From Rhodocyclaceae bacterium (lineage in GTDB: Bacteria > Pseudomonadota > Gammaproteobacteria > Burkholderiales > Rhodocyclaceae), in NCBI GenBank assembly GCA_026415155.1, contig JAOAHQ010000047.1, forward strand, positions 1 to 55,486: a DNA stretch of 55,486 nt, read 5' to 3'. The notes under the pieces were generated by a model. The model saw only the letters and a program-made list of their open reading frames with translations, did not search any database and was not told the origin of the DNA. The stretch's first letter is position 1, and each line of letters starts with the position of its first letter. The translations under genes were made by a program, and so were the position numbers. Shown piece after piece: positions 24,508 to 34,104 of this stretch.

Positions 24508-24921
24508 ATGCTCGACCGCCTCGAACAAGACTTACGCTTCTTCCGCACTGCGCTCAGCCTGCGCGAGTATCGGCAGGAGCTCATCGCCTCCAACATCGCC
24601 AACGCCGATACGCCGCATTTCAAGGCGCGCGACATCGATTTCAAATCGGCGCTCAAGGCGGCGCTAGGTGGTGAGGCCGCAGTGGGCTCTCCTTTGGAGC
24701 TCAAGCGCACCCATGCGGCCCATCTGCGCGGCGAAGCAGGCGATCCTTATGCGGCGCTCGCCAAATATCGCGCCGAATACCAAGGGGCGGTCGATGGCAA
24801 CACGGTGAATATGGACGTCGAGCGCGCCGCCTTCGCCGAGAACGCCTTGCAGACCGATGCCTTGCTGACCTTCATCAACAAGCGTTTCGAAGGCCTGCAG
24901 CGCGCCATCAACGGCCAGTGA
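24508..24921 (+). CDS. flgB: Proximal rod protein FlgB
   Basis: Rod subunit of 137 residues. REYRQELIASNIANADTPHF is the standard rod-protein N-terminal motif. The C-terminus VDGNTVNMDVERAAFAENAL is also characteristic. ATG 24508 is used because the in-frame ATG 24457 lies within the sigma-54 promoter. It is the first gene of the rod/hook operon. Confidence 0.94.
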   Translation: MLDRLEQDLRFFRTALSLREYRQELIASNIANADTPHFKARDIDFKSALKAALGGEAAVGSPLELKRTHAAHLRGEAGDPYAALAKYRAEYQGAVDGNTVNMDVERAAFAENALQTDALLTFINKRFEGLQRAINGQ

Positions 24922-24929
24922 GGTGAATC

Positions 24930-25334
24930 ATGAGCGATTTCAGGATCTTCGCGATCGCCGCGTCAGCGCTCACGGCCCAGTCGGCGCGCTTGAACGCCGT
25001 GGCGAGCAATCTGGCCAATGCCGACAGCGTCGTCGGCGCCGATGGTCAGCCCTATCGCGCCAAGCAGGTCGTGTTCAAGGCCATGCCCGTCGAAGGCGGC
25101 GGCATCGGCGTGCGCGTGATGCAAGTGGTCGAGAGCGCCGCGCCGCCGCGGCTCGTCTATGAGCCGCACAACCCGGCGGCGAACGCCCAGGGTTATGTTG
25201 CGATGCCGAACGTCAATGTCGTCGAGGAGATGGTGAACATGATCTCGGCTTCGCGCGCCTACCAGACCAATGCGGAAGTGATGAATACCACCAAGGCGCT
25301 GCTTGCGAAGACCTTGGAGATCGGTGGTCGATGA
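24930..25334 (+). CDS. flgC: Proximal rod protein FlgC
   Basis: Rod protein of 134 residues. The N-terminus carries [21 protein letters not shown] and the C-terminus carries [26 protein letters not shown], the paired helices of axial proteins. It begins 8 bp after flgB. Confidence 0.95.
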   Translation: MSDFRIFAIAASALTAQSARLNAVASNLANADSVVGADGQPYRAKQVVFKAMPVEGGGIGVRVMQVVESAAPPRLVYEPHNPAANAQGYVAMPNVNVVEEMVNMISASRAYQTNAEVMNTTKALLAKTLEIGGR

Positions 25335-25352
25335 AACGGATGAGGTGACGAG

Positions 25353-26030
25353 ATGGCAACTGCGAGTGTAAGGAATCCGGCCGCCGAGGCCATCTATGCC
25401 GCGCTCAATCCGCGGCGCGAGGAGAAGAGGCTCTCCGTCGTCGATGAGGCGCAAAACCGCTTTTTGCAACTCTTGACGACGCAGCTTAAGAATCAGGACC
25501 CCTTGAACCCGCTCGACAACGCGCAGATGACCTCGCAGCTCGCGCAGATCTCGACGGTCAATGGCATCGAGAAGCTCAACGCCACCTTGCAGACTTTGCT
25601 TGCCGGCATGAGCGATGCGCAGGCGATGCAGGCGGCCGCCCTCGTCAACCGCGGCGTCTTGGTGCCGGGCGCGAGCCTCACGCTCGGCGAAGCGGGCGCC
25701 TTGGGGGGCATCGAGCTTGCAGGCAGTGCCGACGAGGTGGTCGTGACGATCAAGGACATGAACGGCCTCGTGATGCGCAGCCTCAACCTTGGCGATCTTG
25801 ATGCCGGCGTGCATCCCTTCGTCTGGGATGGCAAGACCGATGCGGGGGTGCCGGCGGCGAGCGGCAAATACAGCTTCAGCGTCACAGCCAAGCGCGGCGC
25901 GGAAAAGGTGGATGCCACGGCGCTTGCCTATGGCCAGGTGCGCTCGGTCACGCGCGAAGGCAAGGATCTCTCGCTCGAGGTCGGCACGCTCGGTTCGTTT
26001 GCGCTGGCCGACATCAGGCAGATTTTCTGA
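25353..26030 (+). CDS. flgD: Hook cap/scaffold protein FlgD
   Basis: Hook assembly scaffold of 225 residues. The conserved N-terminal segment includes FLQLLTTQLKNQDPLNPLDN and QMTSQLAQISTVNGIEKLN. The C-terminal Fn3/tudor-like part contains VWDGKTDAGVPAASGKYSF. It lies between flgC and flgE in the usual order. Confidence 0.95.
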   Translation: MATASVRNPAAEAIYAALNPRREEKRLSVVDEAQNRFLQLLTTQLKNQDPLNPLDNAQMTSQLAQISTVNGIEKLNATLQTLLAGMSDAQAMQAAALVNRGVLVPGASLTLGEAGALGGIELAGSADEVVVTIKDMNGLVMRSLNLGDLDAGVHPFVWDGKTDAGVPAASGKYSFSVTAKRGAEKVDATALAYGQVRSVTREGKDLSLEVGTLGSFALADIRQIF

Positions 26031-26042
26031 CGGGAGCGGATC

Positions 26043-27344
26043 ATGAGCTTTCAACAGGGACTTTCTGGACTCAATTCATCGGCACGGGCGCTCGACGTCG
26101 TCGGCAACAACATCGCGAACGCGGGCACCGTGGGCTTCAAAGGCGCGCGCGGCGAGTTCGCTGACGTCTATGCGGCATCGCTCACAGGCGCGGGCGCTTC
26201 CCAGATCGGCGTCGGCGCAGTGCTGCCCAACATCGCCCAGCAATTCACGCAAGGAAATCTGACGACGACGAGCAATACGCTCGACGTGGCGATCAATGGC
26301 GGCGGCTTTTTCCGCATGTCGAACAACGGCGCGATTTCCTATACACGCAATGGCCAGTTCTCAATCGACAAGGAAGGCTACATCGTCAATGCGCAAGGCT
26401 ATCGCCTGACCGGCTATCCGGCCGATTACAGCGTCGACTCGGTCGGCATCATCGTGCCTTCGACGCCGACCGAGCTCTTCATCGATCCCGCCGATCTGCA
26501 ACCCAAGCAAACCGGCGAGATCAGCATCGGGCTTAACCTCGATTCGCGCAAGGACGTGCCGCCGCCCGGTCACACGACCTTCGATCCGGCCGACCCCTTG
26601 AGCTACACGGCCTCGACGGCGGTGACGATCTACGACAGCCTCGGCAACCCGCACGTGCTGACGATGTATTTCGTCAAGTTGGCGACGCCGGGGCAGTGGA
26701 ACATGTATACGTCGCTCGACAGCGTTTCGGATAATTCCGTGCCGCCGCCGAGTCCGTCGCCGATCTTCTCGGCCGGCAACCCGACGACGCTGATCTTCAA
26801 CACCGCCGGCGTGCTGACCTCGCCGCTGACGCCAACGACCTTTAACGTCAGCCTCAACAACGTCGCCACGAACCTCGGCAAGGTCAACAATGCCAATCCG
26901 ACGCAAAGCTTCACGATCGATCTATCCACCTGCACGCAATTCGGCAGCGTCTTTGGCGTCAACAAGATGGTGCAGGATGGTTTTTCATCCGGGCGGCTCG
27001 CCGGCCTGTCGATCAGCCCGGACGGGGTCATCCAGGGCCGCTACTCGAATGGCCAGAGCCGCAACATGGGGCAGATCGTGCTGGCCAAGTTCAACAACCC
27101 CAACGGCCTCATGAACCTGGGGGGCAACCAGTGGCAGGAGACCTCGGCCTCGGGCCAGCCCTTGATCGGCGCGCCCGGCACTGGCTCGAACGGCGTCGTG
27201 CAATCCGGCGCGATCGAGGAATCGAACGTCGATCTCACCGCCGAGCTCGTCAGCATGATCACGCTGCAGCGCATGTATCAGGCCAATGCGCAGACGATCA
27301 AGACGCAGGACGCGATCATGCAAACGCTCGTGAACCTGCGTTGA
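26043..27344 (+). CDS. flgE: Hook protein FlgE
   Basis: Hook subunit of 433 residues. The N-terminal helix is MSFQQGLSGLNSSARALDVV followed by GNNIANAGTVGFK. The C-terminal pair is SGAIEESNVDLTAELVSMIT and QRMYQANAQTIKTQDAI. The central variable domains contain the DFT-like hook segment YDSLGNPHVLTMYFVK. A dispersed repeat copy follows its stop. Confidence 0.95.
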   Translation: MSFQQGLSGLNSSARALDVVGNNIANAGTVGFKGARGEFADVYAASLTGAGASQIGVGAVLPNIAQQFTQGNLTTTSNTLDVAINGGGFFRMSNNGAISYTRNGQFSIDKEGYIVNAQGYRLTGYPADYSVDSVGIIVPSTPTELFIDPADLQPKQTGEISIGLNLDSRKDVPPPGHTTFDPADPLSYTASTAVTIYDSLGNPHVLTMYFVKLATPGQWNMYTSLDSVSDNSVPPPSPSPIFSAGNPTTLIFNTAGVLTSPLTPTTFNVSLNNVATNLGKVNNANPTQSFTIDLSTCTQFGSVFGVNKMVQDGFSSGRLAGLSISPDGVIQGRYSNGQSRNMGQIVLAKFNNPNGLMNLGGNQWQETSASGQPLIGAPGTGSNGVVQSGAIEESNVDLTAELVSMITLQRMYQANAQTIKTQDAIMQTLVNLR

Positions 27345-27348
27345 TGAA

Positions 27349-27370
27349 ACTCGGCGCTGACGGGACGGCA
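27349..27370 (-). repeat. Dispersed repeat copy between flgE and flgF
   Basis: Reverse-orientation ACTCGGCGCTGACGGGACGG with one substitution in the core, starting a few bases after the flgE stop. Confidence 0.65.
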
Positions 27371-27378
27371 AACGAAGC

Positions 27379-28134
27379 ATGGATCGGCTGATCTACACGG
27401 CGATGACGGGGGCGACGGCGACGCTGAACCGCCAGGCCTCGATCGCCCACAACCTCGCCAACGTGACAACCCAAGGCTACAAGGCCGAGGAGCACCGCCT
27501 GCGCGCCGTCCAGGTGCTCACGCACAACAATCCTCCCGCGGCGCTGCCGACGCGCGCCTTCGCCGTCGATGCGAGCGTCTATCACGATTTCAGCGAAGGG
27601 CCGATGAACTACACGGGCGGCGTCTATGACGTCGCCGTCAAGGGCCGCGGCTGGATTGCGCTCGCCATGCCCGACGGCACCGAAGCTTATACGCGCAACG
27701 GCAGCTTCGAGATTTCGGAAAACGGCATCCTGCAGACCAAAAGCGGCATTCCCGTGCAAGGCGATGGCGGGCCGATCACGATCCCGCCCGATTCGCGCGT
27801 GGCCATCGGCGTCGATGGCACGATCACGGTCGTCAATGAGACCGGCGCGCAGAACACCGCCAATGCCGTCGGCCGCATCAAGCTCGTCAATCCGCCCGCG
27901 GCCGAGCTCGTGCGCAGCCCCGATGGCCTGTTTCGCTTGGCCTCAGGCGAGGCCGCACCGCAGGACGATCTCGTGCGGCTCGCGCCAGGCTATGTCGAAA
28001 ACAGCAACGTCAATCCGGTCGAGGAGATGGTGGCGATGATTTCGCTTGCGCGCCAGTTCGAGATGCAGATGCGCATGATCACGACGGCCGAGGCCAATGA
28101 CCGCGCCGCCACCCAGGTACTCGCGGCGCGCTGA
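27379..28134 (+). CDS. flgF: Proximal rod protein FlgF
   Basis: Rod protein of 251 residues. It begins MDRLIYTAMTGATATLNRQA followed by SIAHNLANVTTQGYK, with the typical C-terminus GYVENSNVNPVEEMVAMISL. The ATG follows the repeat copy by 8 bp, and no strong Shine-Dalgarno is seen, since the repeat occupies most of the gap. Confidence 0.94.
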   Translation: MDRLIYTAMTGATATLNRQASIAHNLANVTTQGYKAEEHRLRAVQVLTHNNPPAALPTRAFAVDASVYHDFSEGPMNYTGGVYDVAVKGRGWIALAMPDGTEAYTRNGSFEISENGILQTKSGIPVQGDGGPITIPPDSRVAIGVDGTITVVNETGAQNTANAVGRIKLVNPPAAELVRSPDGLFRLASGEAAPQDDLVRLAPGYVENSNVNPVEEMVAMISLARQFEMQMRMITTAEANDRAATQVLAAR

Positions 28135-28149
28135 TGAAAGGATGAACGC

Positions 28150-28932
28150 ATGATTCGCTCGCTTTGGATCGCCAAGACCGGCCTGGATGCCCAGCAGACC
28201 AACCTCGACGTCATCTCGCACAACCTCGCCAACGTCAGCACCAACGGCTACAAGCGCCAGCGCGCCGTGTTCGAGGATCTGCTCTACCAGAATCTGCGCC
28301 AGCCCGGCGCGCAATCTTCGCAGCAGACGCAGATTCCTTCGGGGCTGATGCTCGGCGTCGGCGTGCGCACCATCGCCACCGAGCACATCCACATCCAGGG
28401 CAATTTGCAGCGCACCGAGAATGCGCTCGACATGGCGATCAATGGCCAAGGCTTCTTCCAGATCCAGATGCCCGATGGCACGATCGCCTATACGCGCGAT
28501 GGCGCCTTCCAGCGCGACAGCACGGGCCAGATCGTCACGGCGAGCGGCTATCCCCTCTCGCCGGCGATCACGATCCCGCCGGATGCCTTGAGCATTACGG
28601 TGAGCCGCGATGGCATCGTCTCGGTGCTGCAGGCCGGCCAGACGACGCCGACCCAGGTCGGCACGATTCAGCTTGCCACCTTCATCAATCCGGGCGGCTT
28701 GCAGAGCGTCGGCGAAAACCTCTACGTCGAGACGGTCTCCTCCGGCGCACCGACGCCCAATACGCCGGGCACCAATGGCGCCGGCCTCATCAACCAGGGC
28801 TTCGTCGAGACCTCGAACGTCAATGTCGCCGAGGAGCTCGTGACGATGATCCAAACCCAGCGCGCCTACGAGATGAACTCCAAGGTCGTGACGACCTCGG
28901 ATCAGATGCTCGGGCGCCTGACGCAGATGTGA
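28150..28932 (+). CDS. flgG: Distal rod protein FlgG
   Basis: Distal rod subunit of 260 residues, exactly the family length. [20 protein letters not shown] and [20 protein letters not shown] mark the N-terminus. [20 protein letters not shown] marks the C-terminus. It follows flgF by 15 bp and precedes flgH by 8 bp. Confidence 0.97.
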   Translation: MIRSLWIAKTGLDAQQTNLDVISHNLANVSTNGYKRQRAVFEDLLYQNLRQPGAQSSQQTQIPSGLMLGVGVRTIATEHIHIQGNLQRTENALDMAINGQGFFQIQMPDGTIAYTRDGAFQRDSTGQIVTASGYPLSPAITIPPDALSITVSRDGIVSVLQAGQTTPTQVGTIQLATFINPGGLQSVGENLYVETVSSGAPTPNTPGTNGAGLINQGFVETSNVNVAEELVTMIQTQRAYEMNSKVVTTSDQMLGRLTQM

Positions 28933-28940
28933 GGTTCGCC

Positions 28941-29633
28941 ATGAAAGAAGAACGCATCGTCTGGCCGCTCGATCTCATGCTCGTCGCGCTTTTTGCGGCC
29001 TTGCTGCTGTCCGGCTGTGTCGCGACGACGCCGCCCACCGCCGTGCATCAGCCGATGACGGTCCGGCCCGAGCCGCGGCCCGCCACCCTGCCCGCCAATG
29101 GCAGCATCTACAACGTCGCTACGGCGCGGCCCCTGTTCGAGGATCGGCGCGCGCGCTTCATCGGCGACACGCTGACGATCAACATCGTCGAGAAGACCCA
29201 GGCGGCGAAGAAGTCCGGCACCAAGGCCGACCGCAGCTATGGCGCCTCGATGGACGTGCCCGCGATTGCCGGCCTGCCGCTCAAGACCTTCCAGGGCGCG
29301 AGCTTCGAGGCCAACAGCGGCACCAAGTTCGAGGGCAAGGGCGAGAATGCCTCGGAAAACAACTTCACCGGCACGCTCACCGTCACGGTCATCGACGTCT
29401 ATCCGAACGGCAATCTGCTCGTCTCGGGCGAAAAGCAGATCGGCTTGAAGGAAGGCGAGGAATTCATCCGCTTCTCGGGGGTCGTCAATCCGAACACCAT
29501 CACGGCGGCGAACACCGTGCAATCGACCCAGGTCGCCGATGCGCGCATCGAATACAAGGCCAACGGCTTCCTCGACTCAGCCCAGGTGATGGGCTGGCTG
29601 GGCCGCTTCTTCCTCTCCTTCCTGCCTTTCTGA
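28941..29633 (+). CDS. flgH: L-ring lipoprotein FlgH
   Basis: Outer-membrane L-ring subunit of 230 residues. The signal peptide ends in a lipobox, LLLSGC, near residue 28. The conserved motifs are PLFEDRRARFIGDTLTINIVE, shown here in part, NNFTGTLTVTVIDVYPNGNL and GVVNPNTITAANTVQS. It follows the rod genes in standard order. Confidence 0.96.
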   Translation: MKEERIVWPLDLMLVALFAALLLSGCVATTPPTAVHQPMTVRPEPRPATLPANGSIYNVATARPLFEDRRARFIGDTLTINIVEKTQAAKKSGTKADRSYGASMDVPAIAGLPLKTFQGASFEANSGTKFEGKGENASENNFTGTLTVTVIDVYPNGNLLVSGEKQIGLKEGEEFIRFSGVVNPNTITAANTVQSTQVADARIEYKANGFLDSAQVMGWLGRFFLSFLPF

Positions 29634-29643
29634 GGGTCTCGTC

Positions 29644-30759
29644 ATGAGTGCCGTGCATAAATTCCTCCTGGGTCTCATGTGGCTCCTGGCCGCCTTGATG
29701 GTGTCCGATGCGGCGCGGGCCGAAAAGATCCGCGAGCTCGCCTCGATCGCCGGCGTGCGCACGAACCAGCTCGTCGGCTATGGCATCGTCGTCGGCCTGG
29801 ACGGCACCGGGGATCAGACGACCCAGACGCCTTTCACGGTGCAGAGCATGATCAACATGCTCTCGCGCATGGGCATCAATCTGCCGCCCGGGCAGAGCCT
29901 GCAGCTCAAGAATGTCGCGGCCGTCATGGTCACGGCCGACCTGCCGCCCTTCGCGCGCATCGGCCAGCCGCTCGACGTGACCGTCTCCTCGATCGGCAAC
30001 GCCAAATCCTTGCGCGGCGGCACGCTGGTGCTCACGCCTTTGAAGGGCGCCGACGGCAACGTCTATGCGATGGCGCAGGGCAACGTCGTCGTCGGCGGCG
30101 CGGGCGCGCAGGCAGGGGGATCGCGCGCACAGATCAACCATCTCTCGGTGGGCCGCATCGCCAAGGGCGCGACGGTCGAGCGCGAAGTGCCGCTCAATCT
30201 CGGCGAGGGCAACGTGGCCCACTTCGAATTGCATCGCACCGACTTCGGCACCGCCTGGCGCGTCGTCGAGGCGATCAACAAGGCAATGGGCCAGGGCACG
30301 GCGAGCGCCATCGATGGCCGGCAAGTCGAGGTGCGGCTGCCGGCCAATCCTTCCGAGCGGATCGCCTTCCTCGGCGCCATCGAGAATCTCGAAGTGACGC
30401 CGTTGCCGATGCCGGCCAAGGTGATCGTCAATGCGCGCACCGGCTCGGTGGTCATGAACCAGGCCGTGCGCATCGAGGAATGCGCGATCGCGCATGGCAA
30501 CCTGTCCGTCTCGGTGACGGCCGACAATCAGATCAGCCAGCCCAATCCGCTCGCGGGCGGCCAGACCGCCGGCGTGACGAATGCCAACATCGAGCTCAAG
30601 CAAGAAGGCGGCGCGCTCATGAGCGTCAAGGCCGGCGCGAATCTCGCCGACATCGTCAAGGCCTTGAATGCGATCGGCGCCAATCCGCAGGATCTGATCG
30701 CGATCCTGCAGGCGATGAAGATGGCCGGCGCCTTGCGCGCCGAACTCGAGATCATCTGA
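29644..30759 (+). CDS. flgI: P-ring protein FlgI
   Basis: Periplasmic P-ring subunit of 371 residues. The signal peptide ends near DAARAEKIRE. The mature protein begins with IRELASIAGVRTNQLVGYGI and VVGLDGTGDQTTQTPFT. The C-terminal motif is LADIVKALNAIGANPQDLIAI. FlgA in this window is its chaperone. Confidence 0.97.
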   Translation: MSAVHKFLLGLMWLLAALMVSDAARAEKIRELASIAGVRTNQLVGYGIVVGLDGTGDQTTQTPFTVQSMINMLSRMGINLPPGQSLQLKNVAAVMVTADLPPFARIGQPLDVTVSSIGNAKSLRGGTLVLTPLKGADGNVYAMAQGNVVVGGAGAQAGGSRAQINHLSVGRIAKGATVEREVPLNLGEGNVAHFELHRTDFGTAWRVVEAINKAMGQGTASAIDGRQVEVRLPANPSERIAFLGAIENLEVTPLPMPAKVIVNARTGSVVMNQAVRIEECAIAHGNLSVSVTADNQISQPNPLAGGQTAGVTNANIELKQEGGALMSVKAGANLADIVKALNAIGANPQDLIAILQAMKMAGALRAELEII

Positions 30760-30763
30760 TCAC

Positions 30764-30776
30764 GGCAGCTTTTGCC
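30764..30776. promoter_or_regulatory. Weak GGCAA-N3-TTGCC-like palindrome between flgI and flgJ
   Basis: GGCAGCTTTTGCC matches nine of the ten arm bases of the operator-like motif. It lies four bases after the flgI stop. No convincing sigma-54 promoter accompanies it. Confidence 0.3.
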
Positions 30777-30827
30777 GCCTTGTTCCGCCTCACCGGCAAG
30801 CGCGCCTCAAGGCATGCTTCGAGCGAT

Positions 30828-31739
30828 ATGAATCCCGCCAGCGCGATTCCCTCGATCTTCGATACCCAGTCGCTCGCGGCGCTCAAGCAGCGCGCCGGCG
30901 GCAGCGATCCCCAGGCGCTCAAGGCCGCCGCCCAGCAGTTCGAGGCGCTCTTTTTGCAGATGGTGCTCAAATCGATGCGCGCGGCCACGCCGCAGAGCGG
31001 CCCGTTCGAGAGCGAGCAGACGCGCTTTTATCAGGAATTGCTCGATGCGCAGCTCGCGCAAGTCCTGGCCACGCGCGGCGGCACGGGGCTTGCCGCGCTG
31101 ATCGAGCGGCAATTGACGCGCACGGCCAATGACGCCCAAGGCGATGAAGCCGCAGCGCTGCCCCTGCTGCCGCCGCCGCGCCGCTTTCCGCTCGAAGGGG
31201 GCGCGCGCGCCTTGCCGCTGCCCAAAGCGGAAGGCCAGCCGGCCTTGCCGGTCGAGCGCGTGCCGCAGCGGCCCGCGGCGGGCGCTGAGGGGACGCTGCC
31301 TGCCTTCGTCGCCAGCGTCTGGCCCTATGCCATAGAGGCGAGCCGCGAGACGGGCATCCCGGCGCGCTTCCTCGTCGCCCATGCCGCGCTCGAATCCGGC
31401 TGGGGGAGATTCGAGCCGCGCCATGCCGACGGCCGCCCAAGCCACAACCTGTTCGGCATCAAGGCCGGCGCCGGCTGGTCCGGCGCCGTGGTCGAGGCGG
31501 CGACCACCGAGTATGTCAATGGCGTGGCCGAGAAGCGCATCGAGCGCTTCCGCGCCTACGGCTCCTATGCCGAGGCCTTCCGCGATTACGCGCGGCTCCT
31601 TGCGCAGTCGCCGCGCTATGCGGGGCTCATCGGCGTGCAAGAGGCGCGCGATTTCGCGCAAGGGCTCGCGCGCGCCGGCTATGCGACCGATCCCGATTAC
31701 GCCGCCAAGCTCGAGCGCATCATCGCCCGGCTCGCCTGA
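30828..31739 (+). CDS. flgJ: Rod-cap and peptidoglycan hydrolase FlgJ
   Basis: Two-domain protein of 303 residues. The N-terminal rod-scaffold domain contains LKAAAQQFEALFLQMVLKSM and SEQTRFYQELLDAQLAQ. The C-terminal glucosaminidase domain begins near residue 155, with the catalytic Glu near residue 188 in AALESGWGRFE. A Pro-rich linker joins them. The second domain is missing in some lineages, so its presence is informative. The start has only a modest ribosome site. Confidence 0.95.
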   Translation: MNPASAIPSIFDTQSLAALKQRAGGSDPQALKAAAQQFEALFLQMVLKSMRAATPQSGPFESEQTRFYQELLDAQLAQVLATRGGTGLAALIERQLTRTANDAQGDEAAALPLLPPPRRFPLEGGARALPLPKAEGQPALPVERVPQRPAAGAEGTLPAFVASVWPYAIEASRETGIPARFLVAHAALESGWGRFEPRHADGRPSHNLFGIKAGAGWSGAVVEAATTEYVNGVAEKRIERFRAYGSYAEAFRDYARLLAQSPRYAGLIGVQEARDFAQGLARAGYATDPDYAAKLERIIARLA

Positions 31740-31744
31740 CCGAG

Positions 31745-31767
31745 GCCGTCCCGCGAGCGCCGACTTT
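31745..31767 (+). repeat. Dispersed repeat copy upstream of flgK
   Basis: Forward GCCGTCCCGCGAGCGCCGAC plus TTT, with one change from the core. It ends two bases before the -24 box of the flgK sigma-54 promoter. Confidence 0.7.
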
Positions 31768-31768
31768 C

Positions 31769-31784
31769 TGGCATCGGCCTTGCT
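31769..31784 (+). promoter_or_regulatory. Sigma-54 promoter for flgK-flgL
   Basis: TGGCATCGGCCTTGCT matches TGGCAC-N5-TTGCW at all but one position, with correct GG/GC spacing. The predicted start is about 58 bp before flgK. Confidence 0.82.
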
Positions 31785-31793
31785 AAACCTCTG

Positions 31794-31823
31794 GGCAAGG
31801 CTCAATCCGCGGCATTCCTTGCC
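31794..31823 (+). promoter_or_regulatory. Inverted repeat in the flgK leader
   Basis: GGCAAGG (31794-31800) pairs with CCTTGCC (31817-31823). The right half also forms GGCATTCCTTGCC (31811-31823), nine of ten arm bases of the recurring palindrome. A downstream enhancer for FlrC is plausible; such sites are known for Vibrio flaA. Confidence 0.45.
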
Positions 31824-31851
31824 GTAAGCCTCAAAGCAGAGGAGCGTTAGG

Positions 31852-34089
31852 ATGACCATCTTCAACGTCGGCGTGAGCGGTCTTAATGCAGCCCAGATGG
31901 GCATGCTGACGACCGGCCACAACGTTTCGAACGCCTCGACGGTTGGCTATTCGCGCCAGCAGATCGTGCAGAGCACGAATACGCCGATGTTCACCGGCGC
32001 GGGTTATCTGGGCCAGGGCACGAACGTCAAGACCGTCATGCGCGTCTATAACCAGTTTCTCACCGGCCAGGTGCTCTCGGCCGAGACGGGCGTGGCCGAG
32101 ATGGACAGCTACCTCGCGCAGATCAAGCAGATCGACAACCTGCTCGCCGATGCCGAGGCGGGCCTGACACCGGCGCTCGCGGAATTCTTCAAGGCGGTGC
32201 AGGAGACGGCGGCCAATCCGGCCTCGATTCCGGCGCGCCAGACGCTGCTTTCCCAAGCTCAGGCACTCGTGGCGCGCTTTCAGGCCATCGACGCGCGTCT
32301 TACCGAGATTCGCGACGGCACCAACCAACAGATTTCGAGCACCGTCGTCGAGATCAATGAACTGGCGCGCCAGCTCGGCGAGATCAACCAGCGCATCCTC
32401 GATGCCGAGGCCTCGAGCATGAACCAGCCGCCCAACGATCTTCTCGATCAGCGCGATCAGCTGGTGGCCGAATTGAACAAGCTGATCCGCGTGCAGGTGG
32501 CGCGCCAGGACAACGGCGTTTATAACGTCTTCATCGGCAATGGCCAGGCGCTCGTCGTCGGCAGCCAGTCCTATAGCCTTGCCCCCGTGCAATCGCCTTA
32601 CGACCCGGAAAGGATCGGTGTCGCGATGACCACGCCCTTGGGCGTGAAGGTCAATCTGCTCGATTCGCTGCTCACCGGCGGCAAGCTGGGCGGCCTCATC
32701 GCCTTCCGCAATGGCTTGCTCGACGAAGCGCAGAATGCGCTCGGGCGCGTGGCCGTGGGGCTTGCCCAGCAGTTCAACGATCTGCACCGCCTCGGGCAGG
32801 ATCTCGATGGCGCCTTGGGCGGCGCTTTCTTCAGCTTCAGCGGCCCGACCGTCAAGGGCAGCAATCTCAATGCCTCTGCCGCCACGGTGGTGACGGCGAG
32901 CTTCGTCTTCAGCGACTACCGCGTCGAATTCGATGGCACGAACTACCAGATCACGCGGCTTACCGATGGCGTGACGACGACCACGGCCACACTGCCCGCC
33001 GTCGTCGATGGCGTGCGCATCGTGCTTGCGAGCGGCACGCCGGCGGCCGGGGACGTCTTCCTCGTTCGCCCCAACGAACTGGCCGGCAAGCGCGTCGTCG
33101 CCGAGTCCGACAACACGGGCACGGCCGTGCTCGATTCGACCGCGGCGAACGTGCAGGCGCTCGGCACTTCGGACTACCGGCTCGACTACATCGCCGCGAA
33201 CCAGTTCCGCCTCACGCGGCTTTCTGACAACGCGACCTGGACCGGCACGGGCGCGACCCCGCAAGGCGCGCTCGATGATCTGGCGACCCAGATCCAGACG
33301 GGCTTTTCGCTCGCCATCTCCGGCACGCCGCCGACGGTGGGCGACAGCTTCCTCATCGAGCCGACGCGAAGCGGGGCGAAGAACATCGCCGTCGTGGCCA
33401 CCCTGCCGCAGACCATCGCGGCGGCCGCGCCGATCCGCACCGCGGCGGCCCTTTCCAATTCGGGCACGGCGAAGATTTCGGCCGGCGAAGTGCTCGATCG
33501 CAGCTATCTGCCACTGACGAGCACGATCACGCTGACCTTCAATGCCGCGCTCAACCAGTTCACCGTCGCCGGCGCCGTGCCGGCCGTCGGCCCCATCGCC
33601 TACAACCCGGCGGTCGACACGGAAAAGACGATCAGCTTCAACGGTCTTTCGTTCACGATCGCCGGCCGGCCGGCCGACGGTGATTCCTTCACGATCGAGC
33701 GCAACCTCAACGGCGTGGCGGATAACCGCAATATGCAGCGGCTCGGCGCCTTGCAGACGAAAAACACGCTCGCCGCCACCGCCTATGACGTCAATTCGCC
33801 AAGCGCGATGACGGCCGCCTTCACGCGCAGCGCCACGGCGGGCTATCAGGCCGCCTATGCCCAGATCGTCAGCCGCGTCGGCGCCAAGACGCGCGAGATC
33901 GAAGTGGCCGGCAAGACGCAGCAAACGCTCTATGAACAGGCCGAGGCGGCGCGCCAGAAGATTTCCGGCGTCAATCTCGACGAAGAGGCGGCCAATCTGT
34001 TGCGCTACCAGCAGGCCTATCAGGCAGCGGCGAAGATGCTCGATGTCGCCACGCGCCTTTTCGACGAGATCCTCGCGCTCGGCCGCTAA
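31852..34089 (+). CDS. flgK: Hook-filament junction protein FlgK
   Basis: Hook-associated protein 1, 745 residues, longer than the enterobacterial form (about 550). The N-terminus MTIFNVGVSGLNAAQMGMLT and the C-terminus VNLDEEAANLLRYQQAYQAA are conserved. The extra length is in the middle, where three related units occur: SDYRVEFDGTNYQITRLTDG, SDYRLDYIAANQFRLTRLSD and a third around FTIAGRPADGDSFTIERN. These form surface-exposed variable domains. Confidence 0.95.
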   Translation: MTIFNVGVSGLNAAQMGMLTTGHNVSNASTVGYSRQQIVQSTNTPMFTGAGYLGQGTNVKTVMRVYNQFLTGQVLSAETGVAEMDSYLAQIKQIDNLLADAEAGLTPALAEFFKAVQETAANPASIPARQTLLSQAQALVARFQAIDARLTEIRDGTNQQISSTVVEINELARQLGEINQRILDAEASSMNQPPNDLLDQRDQLVAELNKLIRVQVARQDNGVYNVFIGNGQALVVGSQSYSLAPVQSPYDPERIGVAMTTPLGVKVNLLDSLLTGGKLGGLIAFRNGLLDEAQNALGRVAVGLAQQFNDLHRLGQDLDGALGGAFFSFSGPTVKGSNLNASAATVVTASFVFSDYRVEFDGTNYQITRLTDGVTTTTATLPAVVDGVRIVLASGTPAAGDVFLVRPNELAGKRVVAESDNTGTAVLDSTAANVQALGTSDYRLDYIAANQFRLTRLSDNATWTGTGATPQGALDDLATQIQTGFSLAISGTPPTVGDSFLIEPTRSGAKNIAVVATLPQTIAAAAPIRTAAALSNSGTAKISAGEVLDRSYLPLTSTITLTFNAALNQFTVAGAVPAVGPIAYNPAVDTEKTISFNGLSFTIAGRPADGDSFTIERNLNGVADNRNMQRLGALQTKNTLAATAYDVNSPSAMTAAFTRSATAGYQAAYAQIVSRVGAKTREIEVAGKTQQTLYEQAEAARQKISGVNLDEEAANLLRYQQAYQAAAKMLDVATRLFDEILALGR

Positions 34090-34104
34090 ACGGGAGAGAG
34101 GACG

